NCBI RefSeq assembly: GCF_026745355.1
Contig: NC_079209.1
Span: 14,134,894 to 14,198,893 of the forward strand
Origin: Beta vulgaris subsp. vulgaris
Lineage: Eukaryota; Streptophyta; Magnoliopsida; Caryophyllales; Amaranthaceae
Length of the DNA stretch: 64,000 bases
Direction: 5' to 3'
The notes beneath the pieces are model-generated. The model was not told where the DNA came from. It made no database searches and saw nothing but the letters and a program-made list of their open reading frames with translations. Both the position numbers and the translations under genes were made by a program. Shown piece after piece: positions 38,514-50,686 of this stretch (position 1 is the stretch's first letter; every line of letters starts with the position of its first letter).

Positions 38514-38791
38514 GTCTACCCCCCTTAAAAGAAGTTTCGTCCCGAAACTTAACACAAAACCCTCTTGTTTCGAAAGTTTGAACTCATCATTTCGAAAATC
38601 TTTGAAGAAAAGTAGTGCCTCTGTGCACTTTCCCATTTTTAAACACTTGTGTTACTTCGAACACTTTTCTTATGCGGAGACTCTACTTCTTTTGCACTAA
38701 CATGTGCAAATTGCCCAACATAGGCATACATATACATGAAAATGTCATAAAAATAGACAAAAAGCGCGAAATTTATCGCATTCTACCCCCC

Positions 38792-41700
38792 TTAAAGAAA
38801 ACGAGTTACGCCCTCGTAACTCACCTCAAGGAATAGGTCTGGATACTTTTTCTTCATATCCTCTTCGGCTTCCCACGTTGCCTCTTCTGACTCGTGGTTA
38901 GACCAAAGAACTTTGACAATATGACATCCTTGTTACGCGTACTACGCACTTTCCTGTCGAGAATCTTGACAGGTCTTTCCTCATAAGTGAGGCTACTATC
39001 TATCTGCACTCGTTCAGGCTCTAACACATGGCGCTCATCAGGGATATAGCGCTTCAATTGGGATATGTGAAACACATCGTGCATCTTTTCAAACTCCATT
39101 GGCAATGCCAATCTATAAGCTACTTTCCCAATGCGCTCCAAAATTTCATATGGGCCTACATATTTAGCACTCAGCTTGCCCTTTTTCCCAAATCCATAAC
39201 GCCTTTGGTGGGTGATACTTTCAGGAATACTTTATCACCTACAGCGAACTCATCTTCGCGCCGTTTTAAGTCTGCATAACTCTTCTGCCTATCTTGCGCA
39301 GCTTGAATTCTAGCCTGAATCAATCTAACGTTCTTGACGGTCTCCTCAATGAATTCTGTCCCCAAAACTACATTCTCACTATAGTCTTCCAGCAAATGGG
39401 ACTTCTACACTTCCGTCCATATAACGCCTCAAAAGGTGCCATCTTGATACTCGCATGGTAACTATTATTGTAAGAGAACTCAATCAAATCTAATTGGTCC
39501 TCCCAACTTCCTTGAAAATCTATAGCACAAGCTCGCAACATGTCTTCCATAGTTTGGTTAGTCCTCTCAGTCTGACCATCGGTCGCAGGGTGAAAGGCGG
39601 TACTCATCTTTAATGTTGTCCCAAGGTTTGCTTGACCTTTTCCAAAACTTAGATAGAAATCTAGAGTCACGGTCTGAAATAATGTCCTTTGGGACTCCGT
39701 GCAATCTCACTACATGCTTGATATAGGTTGTAGCGAGTTGCTTCTTCTTCCATGTCTCCTTAATAGGTATGAAAAAGCGGACTTGGTCAGTCTATCCACT
39801 ATAACCCAAATGGTATCATTTCCACTCCTCGACTTGGGTAAGGCAGTCACAAAGTCCATAGAAATCGAATCCCACTTCCATCCAGGAACCTCTAGTGGTT
39901 GGACTGTCCCCATGGGCCTCTTATGGTCTATCTTCACTTTCTGACAGGTTAGACACTTAGACACATACTCGCTACCTCTCGTTTCATGTTCGGCCACCAT
40001 ATATCACCTTAAGATCCTTATACAACTTGTCACCCCCAGGGTGCACAGAATATGGAGTTTATGCCCCTCATCCATAAGACGTCTCTTTAGGTCGTTACAC
40101 TTCTGTGGTACACACCACCTCCCTTTAAACCTTAGACTCCCATCTCATGAATCTTGAAGTCTACTTCCTTACCTTGCTTCATTTTCTCTTTTATCTTATC
40201 TAGATGCTCATCCCCAACTTGACCCTCAATGATCTCATCGAAAATGACACTCCCAAAGAAAGATTACTGAGTCTAGCCTCACTTTCCCCAGGATTTAAAA
40301 TTTCTAGGTTCAACCTTTGCATATCTCTACACAACTCCTCAGGACTATCAAAGACTCAAGCTATGACTCGATTTCCTACTCAAGGCGTCAGCCACCACAT
40401 TGGCTTTCCCTTCATGATACTGGATGTCTAGATCGTAATCCTTAATCAACTCTAGCCATCTCCTTTGTCTCATATTCAAGTCTTTTTGGGTAAATATGTA
40501 TTTCAAGCTCTTATGGTCTGTGAATATCTTGCAAGTTGCCCATAAAGATAATGTCTCCAAATCTTCAATGCAATACAATGGCAGCTAACTCTAGATCATG
40601 GGTAGGGTAATTAGCCTCATAAGGTTTCAGTTGACGCGATGCATAAGCTATTACCTTCCATTCTGTTGCAAACACAACCCAAACCATTCTTCGAAGCATC
40701 ACTATAGACCTCAAATCCCTCATTCCCATCAGGTAGGGTTAAGACAGGTGCAGTGGTTAAACGATCTTCAAGATCTGGAAAGCTTCCTCACACTTCTCAT
40801 TCCACTCAAACTTGGACTCCTTTTTCATCAAATTAGTCATAGGTCTTGCTATCTTCGAGAAATCTCACAAATCTCCTATAATAGCCAGCTAAACCCAAGA
40901 AACTTCTAATGTCAGTCACACTCTTTGGAGTTGGCCACTCACTCACAGCTTGAATCTTAGCAGGATCTACAGAGACTCCTTCCTTAGACACAAAATGACC
41001 CAAGAATGCTACTTTCTCCAAACGAAATCACACTTAGAGAACTTGGCATATAGTTGGTTCTTCTCAAGGTTTCCAAATAATCCTCAAATGTTCATCTGTT
41101 CGGTTTCATTCCTCGAATAATCAAAATGTCATCAATGAAAACCACTACGAACTTATCTAAAAACTCATGAAAGATTCTATTCATCAATCCATAAATATAG
41201 CAGGAGCATTGTTAACCCAAATGGCATTACAGTGAACTCGTAGTGACCATAACGCGTTCTAAAGGCAGTCTTAGGTACATCCTTATCAGCTACCCTCAAT
41301 GGTGATATCCTGAACGTAAGTCAATCTTCGAGAACACACTAGCTCCTTCAATTGATCGAATAGGTCATCTATTCTAGGCAAAGGGTACTTGTTCTTAATG
41401 GTAACATTATTCAACTCCCTATAGTCGATACATAACCTCATACTCCCATCCTTTTTCTTCACGAACAAAACAGGAGCTCCCCAAGGCGATGCACTAGGTC
41501 TGATATAACCCTTATCCAAAAGTTCTTGCAATTGCGTCTTTAACTCACTCATCTCAGGAGGTGCCATTCTATAAGGTGCCTTAGATATAGGTGCAGTTCC
41601 AGGAACTAAGTCTATGGTAAACTCAACAGCTCTTGCAGGCGGCATACCTGAAATTTCACTCGGAAATACGTCCATAAACTCATTCACTATTGGAACATCC

Positions 41701-42647
41701 TCAAGTTTTAACTCAGCTTCCTTACTCACATCTTGCACACTACAGAAAAACTCACACCCCTTTCTTCACTATTCTGCACTTGCATAGAAGATCACTCCAA
41801 ATTCTTTGGTTTCCCAAATCGTCTATATGAGGTCAATTTTCCCAAGGGTTTCTCAACACTACTCTTGAACTTCACAATTCGTTGGCCTTGTAAATGACTC
41901 AACCAGTTCATCCCAAGAATCACATCTAGGTCTCCTAATTAACTATTAAGTCAGGATGAAATACAAAGCCTCCTATCTTCAAAGGCAGTTTCTAAAACTG
42001 GTACACCTTATGATTTCTCCAATAGGTATGCTAATAGGCAAATCAATCACTTCAAAATCTACTATACCCAATTGAATTTCCTCAATCAAACTTCGCTCAA
42101 ATCACTGAGCCTTTAACTCCTCAGTGGCTATTACCTCAATGCAAATCTAGACAACTATGAACTTGCTATAATACTTAGAGATAGTCATACTTCTCATCCT
42201 AAGGTTTATAAACTCTAGGTTTTCCTCATAAAAAGGGTAAAACTTTTCTCTTAAAGCAGCAATAAAGGATTCCCAAATAAACTCTTTCATAATACTGAGT
42301 CTAGTCTCATTCTCTTTCTACTATAAGTCAGTCTCATCTTTCAGATACATATAACTTGACCTACTTTCACACTCTCAGGACAGTTCACAGCCCCAAAAAT
42401 CTTTTAAAGCCCTAATCCGACTCTCTAAGAGGATAGGGTCAGTTTACCCCTTAAGGTACGACATTTTATTCTTAGCTAGTCTCTCCAACATGTCCCAGCA
42501 GAATCGGGACACTCAACTTTTTCGAGTCAAATTCTCTGCCAATAGGCGAATAACAGAAGCTAGGGCATCATTATTGTTTGACACTCTACTTCGCAACCGA
42601 AACTTAACGTAACTCTACTTTGGTTTCGATTTAGACTTACTTGCCAT
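38792..42647 (-). pseudogene. gag-pol of the chromovirus, many frameshifts
   Basis: Read from right to left. A gag start (MASKSKSKPK, ATG at 42647) meets a stop after ten codons, and gag beyond it is not readable. At about 41950-41800 lies a protease C-terminal stretch (LDVILGMNWLS). Reverse transcriptase follows: [39 protein letters not shown] at 41738-41286, the catalytic FIDDILI near 41145-41120, and [11 protein letters not shown] near 40890. RNase H has [11 protein letters not shown] and ADALSRK. Integrase has [21 protein letters not shown] and [13 protein letters not shown] chromodomain ends it (PVKILDRKVRS, then SEEATWEAEEDM in another frame), stop near 38792. Each part sits in a different frame, so no polyprotein can be made. 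The chromodomain would target heterochromatin. Confidence 0.88.
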
Positions 42648-44207
42648 TCTAGAAGGCAACATTTGATTTGATCATTAAAGATCGCATCAACATACAATTT
42701 CCACTAAGTTCCAACATGAAATGTTCTCTAATAATCACATAATCGTTCATGTAAAATATATTCACATCAACGTGCAAGTAGAAACAAGCAAGCAAGAATA
42801 TAATCACATGATGAAAAGAATAATAAATAAAAAAATATTCCCATCACGTGCCCAGAATAAATTCTTACTCACTCATATAAATAAATAATAACTTTTATTC
42901 CTCAATCGATAATAAGAATATTTTTCCAATCCAAAATAACCAACTTATTCCTCAACAATATAGAATAAGGAAATTTAAACCATTATAGCTTGACTACTTT
43001 CCAACAACTAATCTTAAACATAATTAAATACTCTATGGAATTACACCATCATTCTCATCCTTGTTTCCTTTATACGGAGTAAACATTTCATCTTCAAAGT
43101 CTCCAGGGTAATCACTATAATAATAATAATAATAACAATAATAACTTGAGTTCCTAGATCTAGTAGATCTTCAAATACTTTTGGGATGATATCCATTTTC
43201 ATCCATCTCTAAAACACTCACATCGCTCAGATAAAGTCTCCAAATAACATTGTAGATGTCCTTTCAAGTTTGCACTCTAGTACAATCAAACTCTTGAATT
43301 ACTTCATATATCGCTAACAGGGATACCTACTTTTAACCCATAATGCATAATGATCTCCAAGCTAATGTAACTATAACTTCCAGGCTCATGACATCGAACA
43401 TTCTCATCATCACTCAATATAATTGGGTTATGATAGCTTCCTACTCTATTAACTTTGCCTGACAATTCTATTAACTTGTCTGGCAGACATGGTTAGGGAT
43501 CTACAACAAATAAACCATAATGGTTTAGCACTCTTTCTAACGTGTTCCCACAAATAACAAAAAGGTAGGCAACAACAAAAGCATGTAAAATATAACACCT
43601 TAGCAGGCAAAAAGGATATAACAGTTAGCAGGGAAGAAAAACATTCATGCATCATAGCAGGGAAGTAAAATAATAATGCACTTATTTGCAGGGAAGAAAA
43701 TAATGATGATGCTGAACTAATTTTCAATGCAGGCATATAATATTTCTATCCTATATGCCCTTCTATACTACCCATTCTCACAATGTCATGCTATAAACCC
43801 TTAAAGGCATGAAAAAAATGCAGACACTTTTTATAAATAACATTACTTTTGTACCCAAATAAATTTTCTAAAAAAAAAAATTTCGAACTTGAAGACATTC
43901 GACAAATTTTTTTTTTTTTAATTCGGACTTAAAAAAAAAAAAATTCCGAAAGACGACAAAATTCCGAACTCCTCCAATTTCGGAAACGCAATTTTCAACC
44001 CAAATTTCCGAAAAATTTCGGTTTTCTAAAAAAAATTTTTTGATCCTCAAATATTTTGTTTCGCTTTTCGAAATGAAACGTAGGAGCATACTAAGGTTTC
44101 CTTCAAATAACCAGTAAGCTAGGTACTTAAGAAGCTAAAGTCACTTAATAAGCTAGTTAGTTAGGCGCCTATAAGTCTTAAACTAACCTAAAGCTCTGAT
44201 ACCACTT
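42648..44207 (-). other. 5' leader of the chromovirus
   Basis: Between the primer site and the gag start. AT-rich with A and T homopolymers (43868-43945) and no coding frame of note. Confidence 0.6.
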
Positions 44208-46750
44208 TGTAACACCCCGATAATTCTCTCTTTCTAGAAAATACTTTATAATATAAAACTTAGAGAATTACCCAGGCATTATCGCCCGTGTGAAAACGTT
44301 TCGGCTTACTCTGAATTTTGCAGCGGAAAACTTACTAAAACAAAACCAACTTTATTGAACTTATGAAATAAGAGTCAAACAATGTTTGAACTGAAACACA
44401 CCAACTCAAAGCTAAAGTCTGGAAATATAAACTCCTAGAAACAACTTAAATACTACTATCACAAAAGCCTCTCCATTCCAGATTCCCCAATGTATGCATC
44501 TTCGAACCTGTAATGTCAATGCTTTATTGACTCTGCTCCCCCGAAGGATCACCACAGGATCAATAGGCAAAGCCATGATCACAAACACAGACAAGCACGT
44601 AATCAGCAAAGCTGAGTACTACATATCAGACAAAAATAATCCTAAACATGATACTACACAAAAATTTGCAGGGATAAATAATAACATAAATAAGTAATAC
44701 TCTGCAGACGACTTTTACTGAACTAAACTTAAATTAGCTTTTATCACTTTAATGGAATAGTTATTAGACGAGTTGTCCTGCCATTAAAAAATGAAATGGG
44801 GGCGCGACTCCGCATTTCAGAGTGACCTGCGATATCGAGGAACCTTTGAATAAAAAGGGATGGTGATCAACCCATTCCTAGAAAAGCTATGGCACGCTCA
44901 CCATAACCCCAACCCTTATGTCCAACTCTAGACGTGCACCAGTCTAAAGTCTATAACTTATTCTCGTTTCACTTTACGTTGCATTCATTTTTAATATTTG
45001 TGTTGACACCACAACAACCAAATAACACACAATTCGCAATCACATAATGATAACAAATTCTTTTTATCTGTGGATTAACAAGTGTTCACAACTTATCAAT
45101 CAAGACTCCTTTTATTTCTTTTTATCCTTTGTTGAACCCAGCCAACAGAAATCCGTACCTTTACATAGGTATAATCCATACTTACCAAATAAGATCCACG
45201 GTTCTTATAAGATAAATAAATAATCTCCAAGAATCTATGTAACACATGATTCCAACTTACTTAAATTAATCCACTTACGAATTAATACCAAACTGAACTT
45301 ATTGCTTGCATCAAACTTCCATACAAACAAGTCATACATACATATTCTCAATTTACATGTAGCACACAGCAAGTAACATGTAAAGTAATTATAGTAAATC
45401 ATATACATGAACAAGGTCCTATACATGATACTAATAAATAAAAATCATCCCTAAGGCATGTTCTAAACCATTTAGCACGTAGACTATGTACGTACCTTTA
45501 TATACTAGCCTGTAGGCCACTTTTAAAACGTTAAAAGTCTCCTACGAAAGCTTCTCCGCCTAAAAATTAATATAAACTAAAATCAATACTCTTAATTAAA
45601 AATACGGCAACTTTAAAATATTTAAAATCCTTTAAATATATTCAAAAGCTTATTTAATATCAAAACTTCAATAACTTTTAATTCCTAGCATAGTACTACA
45701 ACTAGTAATTAAAAATCTTAAAACTCCATTAATAAAACTCTTTCTAAAATTCCAGCAACTTTTAAAATCATAAAACCTTCTTTAAACGTATATAAACATG
45801 TTTAAAATAAATCTAAATCAATCTCATAGTATCTAATATGCTACTATGGTTTTATAGTAATTAAAACTCTAAAAATCCATGCTTTAATGATTAAAACTTC
45901 AATCTAAAAATAATAACAAATCGAAAATATTAATATTCAATATATAATATATATGAAGTCAATATATAAGAAAACGAGGAAAAGAATCAAAAGAAAAGGA
46001 GAAAAAAGAGAAATACCGAAATCGCGAGGAAATATGGCAGCAGAATTGCGAAACTTGCAGAGGCCATAACTAATAGAATAGAATTCGGAATTGAGTGATT
46101 CTTGAGCCTAAATTCAATAACTTTTCGAGATCTACAACTTTCAAGAAGGAAGTTTTGGCTAAAAATAAACGGAACTATGAGAAATCTGGCCAATCAGATT
46201 CGGGTGAGAGAAAAAAACGAGTGAAGGGAAGAAAAGAAAATGTCGAGTGAGAGAGAGAGACTCAAAGTCACGTGCAAGTGAGGAGAGAGAAAATAAGGTG
46301 TAGGGCAAAAATTCGGGTTTTAGGATATTTAAATAGGCTAATCCTATTGGGCTTAGGAAAAAGGAAGAATTCAATAATTAAAACAATAGGCTAATCCTAT
46401 TGGGCTTAGGAAAAGGAATTCAATAATTAAAACTTTTGATGACTAACAAGATGGGCTTGTTAGGACTTTAGTCATCAAATTATCCTTTCCCTTTTTATTT
46501 CTTTTGGGCTTTCGATTCCATTAAGTTTCTTTTCAAATATACTTTTAATAATTAAACTCTTATTTAAAACACGCTTAATTAAAATATTACAAACTTTATT
46601 AAGCTTAGAAAAATTATTTTTAGTTGACTTTTAAAATAGTCAACCTTTTTTAAAAGTCAAATCATTTTCCAAACTCATTTGGATTTAATATAATTACATA
46701 AATAACTTAATATATTTATGAAAAATCCTTTAAAAATGTGGGGGATTACA
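44208..46750 (-). repeat. 5' LTR of the chromovirus
   Basis: 2543 bp copy of 35960-38513 with few differences. The tRNA-iMet primer site is immediately outside its left edge. Confidence 0.92.
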
Positions 46751-48589
46751 TGTTTGATGTATTTGTTACTTTGACATAGGTAAAATTAATGCAAAATCTT
46801 ATGTATTTGTTTAGATACTTCTTTGGACAATGCTCAAGCATGTTCTATAATACTGGATGATTTTGATACCGTGGATGATGATGCAAGTGGTAATGCAGGG
46901 AGTGAAGTTGTTGATATAGACTCGGTAATAATTTTATGTACTAAGTTCCTACTTCCTAACTTATTACTTTTCTAAATATTATTCTTATCTTAATCATTTG
47001 TTTGTTTAATTATTGGTAGGGAGATGAAGATGAAAATATATGATGAAGATGAAGATGACTTGTAGTGGAGGGCCTTGTTCGCTGCTGCTGTGATTATTGG
47101 TGCCTTGGTGGTGTTGTGCTGCCGCTGTCTTGTTGTTATGGCTGTGATGCTGTGTTGTGCTACTGCTACTGTATTGTTATGTTGCTACTTGCTACAGATT
47201 TTATTTTCAGACTTTTATAATGAATTAAGATATTGCCATATGTAGGCTAAACTTTATTTGACTCTTTAATTATTTGATGTTGTTGAATGTTGAACTTTGT
47301 GTCGGTGTAATTTAATTAATTGAAGTTTGGATTTGGATTTAATTATTTGATGTTATTGATATTTTTTATTATTTTGCTTTTAACATAGTTCATCCGATTA
47401 TCACCCGATCCATTCGTTTCACCCGTGGGTGATGGATGGATGGATTCGGGTGGATGTTTGACCGAGTGATGGATGGATCGGGTGGGATGGATGGAGGTGG
47501 GTGATGGATGCGGGTGATGGTCCACCCGCCCCGAACCCGATCCATTTCCATCTCTAGTTATGTCTTTGTGTTTGATTGATCCTATGGACGATATGGTCAT
47601 AGGAATTTGGGTTTGATTATCCTAAGGGCAGTATGGTCCTAGGAATTGGTTACTTAACCTTGGGCGGTATGGTCCAATGGTTCACTCACGGGTGGTATGA
47701 TCCGTTGAGTTTTGCTATTCGGAAAGGGCGGCATGGTCCTCGAATATGCAACGTAGGCCTTGGGCGGCATGGTCCAATGAGTCTACTCATAGACGGCATG
47801 GTCTGTTGTGTTTGATCTTGATGGTGTGTTTGATTGTGTTTGTTGCATGGATTGACTTGGTTTTGAGCGTTGAGCTTTCTTATTAGGCATGCTTGTTGCT
47901 TGTGACTTGTTGTACCTCGTTGAGAGCATGTTATCTTGGTGATGTATGTCTTTGGCGTTGCTTCTAATTTCTTTAAGTTTATTTTTTGTTCCTATTTGGG
48001 CTAGGAGAACTACTAGTTACTCCCCACTGATTGTGGATGTTTGTTGTATATCTTGCAAGTTATGTTGATGGTTTTGGGCTTGGGTTGAGTTGTGAGCATT
48101 AAAAAGCTAGATGTTTTAGGCCTAGAATTTTTATTAAGAGTCATTTTTTTTCTTTTAGATATTACTCTAATTAATTTAATTTATTTATACCATTTACTTA
48201 TGTTCGTTTATCACTTAGTTATTTAAACGCATTTCTTGTAGTAGTGATATTCCCAGAAGACGATGTTTCCGCCATCGTCCTATTAATACTATTATTATTT
48301 CTTTCTTTTCCGCTTTGAAATTCTGGGGTGTTACACAAACTTTCTAAAATACCCCTACACTTTTTTTTAAAAAATATTTGCCCTTATTTATTAGTTTACA
48401 CCATTTTGAGGAACATTTATTGTTTTTTGATATTTTTAAAGGAAAAAGAGAATAAAAAACTAGTTCCAAGATAAAAGTATAAAAATACACTTCATTAAAT
48501 ATTTTTTTGGAAAATCCTACTACTCCTTCCACTTACCTTAATTTCCGTAAAAAATGAGAAGTAAGTAGTATATTATGGAACGGAGTGAG

Positions 48590-49470
48590 TACTTGAAAGT
48601 ATTATGCAAAACTCACCAATGTGATGAAAATACATATTGTGAAATGTCCTTAAATCTATCTTAATGCATACATTATTCAAAGTGAAAATATTTTATATTT
48701 TTCATTAATACATACATGTATAAACCACTAAAGATATTTATTTTTACATACTTTATGCTTGTTTGTCAACAATTTTTGAAGTAGCTTGTAAAGTTTGGAT
48801 AAAGACAAAATTTTCCTAATGGTAAAACTAGTGGTTGGAGTAATTTTAGTGGTTGAATTAGTAGTTTAAAAAACCTAAAAATATTAGCTTTTGGGATAGA
48901 GTTATTTATTTTAATTTTTTTTTTGACAAGGGGAAAATATTGCAGAGTTCAAATACACCAAAAGAACAACAAACAAGCATCACACTAAGCATTATAAGCT
49001 CTTACACACCAAATATCATAACTTAAACTTAAGCTCAAACTTGAAAGAAATAACTTGAGTCAAAAGCTATTATTGTTGGTGAACTTCAATTTTACTCTTC
49101 TTTGGTGGTGGACGATTGCCATATCATAGGATAAGGAATGGATGAGACTTGGTGGATTCCTTAAGCAAAATAACCTGCATGAAAAGGGTACCACAAACCT
49201 GATGGAAGTAGTGAGAGGAGTGCACTTCTTCTACAATGGGGACAATGAACAAGTGAGATATGAAACTCGCAATATGAGCAATCCCAGTGACCTTTTGTGA
49301 CTCAATACCCTCTTGACTGGGTATGTTGGATTGCTCCCTTTGGTACAAGATCAAATATTCCAACTGGAAAGCCGTCTTGAGATATATAGTTTTCAAGTTA
49401 ATGATAGACAATATCATCACCAAGCGAAATTGAGATATCTACATTGGTAGATCTCGAATGAGCATCCGAT
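48590..49470. other. No gene recognised
   Basis: A minus-strand frame at 49423-49124 (99 codons) has no motif I know. The sequence on both sides of the CACTA insertion may have been continuous, but I cannot assign it. Confidence 0.4.
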
Positions 49471-49473
49471 TTA

Positions 49474-50683
49474 CACTAGTGGAAAAATGAAGAAGGGCTG
49501 CGCTGAAAAAGGCCTGTAGGGCTGCGCTTTTTGACAGTAGCCCTTTCAGTAGCAGCCCTTCACTTTTTAAGTAGGGTTGCGCTAGAAAAGCGCAGCCCTT
49601 AAGCTAGAAGGGATGCGCTAGTTAGGAAAAAGCGCAGCCCTTCTAGCTTAGAAGGGCTGCGCTAGTTAGGAAAAAGCGCAGCCCTTCTGAGCTAGAAGGG
49701 CTGCACATTTTCCAAACTAGCGCAACCCTTCCTACCAAAAAATAAATAAAATAAAATAAAATTTTTTGACATTTTTTTACTCATAATCTCACATTTTCTG
49801 AAATTAAACGGAAGAGAAGAGAAACGAAACGAAAATACTAAACCCAAAACAAAAAAAAAGAATGAAACGAAAATGAAAAAAAGGAACAAAAACTAATATA
49901 CAAAAGAGAAGAAATTATAGATCTGGAAATACAAGAACATTAATCAAAACAAAGATGAAAATACAAGAACATCAATCAAAACAAAGAGAAGTATACAAGA
50001 ACATTAATCAAAACAAAGAGAAGTATACAAGAACATTAATCAAAATAAACAAAGAGAAGTATACAAGAACATTATAGATCTGAAAATACAAGAACTACCT
50101 CCAAACATTAACCTAATAATTTTAAATACATAAAACAAAACCCTAATATATAATTTAAGGGAAAAAAAATTCGGAAAAACTTAAAATGACTATTTGGAGG
50201 CTTAAACGAACTCGGATGGCTTAAAAAGCCTAAACATCACGCCGTAGCCATGTGTTTGACTCGTTGGCCCGTTCCGCTTTCGAAAAGGTATCACAATAGG
50301 CAATCGGACTCCGTCGGCATGTTTAGTGCAAATCATTTCAGGGTTTTTGTCGCAAACGTTTATGGGAGTTTTTGAGAGAGAAGAGAGGATGAGAGAGAAG
50401 AGAGGATGAGAGAGAAGGAGGAAAGGAATAATGAGGGACGTGAGAGAGGAGAGAGAATGAGGGATCATATATTTGACGAATCCCGCTTAATATTTGAAGC
50501 CCGCGAAGATGAATTTTTCAAATTTTTTAAAGAAGGGCTGCGCTTTTCTTCAAAAGCGCAGCCCTACTTAGTCATAAGGGCTGTGCCTTTTATAAAAGCG
50601 CAACCCTTCTGTTGTGTAGGGCTGCGCTTTTGTACAAAAGCGCAGCCCTTCCTCCGCAACCCTTCCTTTTTTTTCCCCTAGTG
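49474..50683. mobile_element. Non-autonomous CACTA element, 1210 bp
   Basis: Begins CACTAGTGGAAAAATG and ends TTTTTTTTCCCCTAGTG, with a 3-bp duplication TTA at 49471-49473 and 50684-50686. Subterminal regions (49490-49735 and 50530-50665) are packed with GAAGGGCTGCGCT and its complement AGCGCAGCCCTT, often as facing pairs. Such clustered short motifs are the transposase-binding sites of CACTA elements. The AT-rich interior has a GAAGTATACAAGAACATTAA repeat at about 49925-50095. No transposase is present. Confidence 0.92.
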
Positions 50684-50686
50684 TTA

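Larger units (their letters stand above)
35960..46750 (-). mobile_element. Chromovirus-type Ty3-gypsy retrotransposon, Tekay-like (innermost layer)
   Basis: LTRs at 35960-38513 and 44208-46750 look nearly identical by eye. They have TGTAACACCCCG...GGGGGATTACA ends and a perfect 5-bp target duplication TGTTT (35955-35959 and 46751-46755). The minus strand codes. The primer site TGGTATCAGAGC (tRNA-iMet) lies three bases beyond the right LTR at about 44204-44193, and a purine tract (reverse of CTACCCCCCTTAAA) abuts the left LTR at 38516. Pol with chromodomain lies between. It inserted in an intron of the hAT transposase gene. Confidence 0.93.
33366..47043 (+). pseudogene. hAT transposase (BED zinc finger, hATC dimerisation domain), split and frameshifted
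   Basis: Exon 1, 33366-34174, begins MGNDGNESG and has a BED finger (VWDHFNPFD, CIHCDKIL, HLKDHLTRRC) and the first catalytic Asp (ITMDMWTAS). Exon 2 starts at 34654, joining AG|G, with VDNCTTNDAM (second Asp). Two frame changes near 35195 and 35270 interrupt it, after which KLALTSWLASDV continues to the hATC domain (YPTLQKIAKDLLAIPAS, ASESAFSMGGR) that forms dimers. A donor at about 35933 is followed by the intron that now holds the 10.8-kb retroelement. Exon 46815-46924 (LDNAQACSIILDDFD) and the last exon 47020-47043 (GDEDENI, stop) are acidic. The frame is kept across both junctions. As written it cannot make a full protein. Confidence 0.8.
32442..47556 (+). mobile_element. hAT transposon (third layer), about 4.3 kb without its insertion
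   Basis: Ends TAGAGATGGAAAT (32442) and ATTTCCATCTCTA (to 47556), flanked by the perfect 8-bp duplication GTTATGTC at 32434-32441 and 47557-47564. Both subterminal regions are crowded with ACCCG/CGGGT motifs, and the left one also has AAACGG, the string bound by the Ac transposase of maize. It encodes one transposase gene in five traceable exons. It sits in the solo LTR and is itself host to the chromovirus at 35960-46750. Confidence 0.92.
30721..48335. repeat. Solo LTR of Ty3-gypsy type, split by a hAT element (second layer)
   Basis: Starts TGTAACACCCCGTAATTTTA and ends TTCTGGGGTGTTACA. The 5-bp flanks CAAAG (30716-30720) and CAAAC (48336-48340) match 4 of 5. Pieces 30721-32441 and 47565-48335 make about 2.5 kb. 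No internal region or second LTR is present, so it is a solo LTR left by recombination. It has two repeat blocks: GTATACCTTGTCGTGTATAC units at about 32245-32433 and GGGCGG(T/C)ATGGTCC units at about 47580-47810. Confidence 0.78.
30603..48589. mobile_element. Stowaway-like MITE split by nested insertions (outer layer)
   Basis: The left piece 30603-30720 starts CTTGCTCCGTCCTGTAATA. The right piece 48341-48589 ends TATTATGGAACGGAGTGAG. Both are flanked by TA. The inner text (GGACTAAATTATCTTTAATT, then CCCTTATTTATTAGTTTACA) matches, in reverse, the MITE at 54636-54965. With the insertion removed the element is about 367 bp, close to that copy. Confidence 0.75.

Noticed and set aside
49124..49423. 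99-codon minus-strand frame
   Set aside because: No motif recognised, no start or splice context, AT-rich. Not called as a gene.
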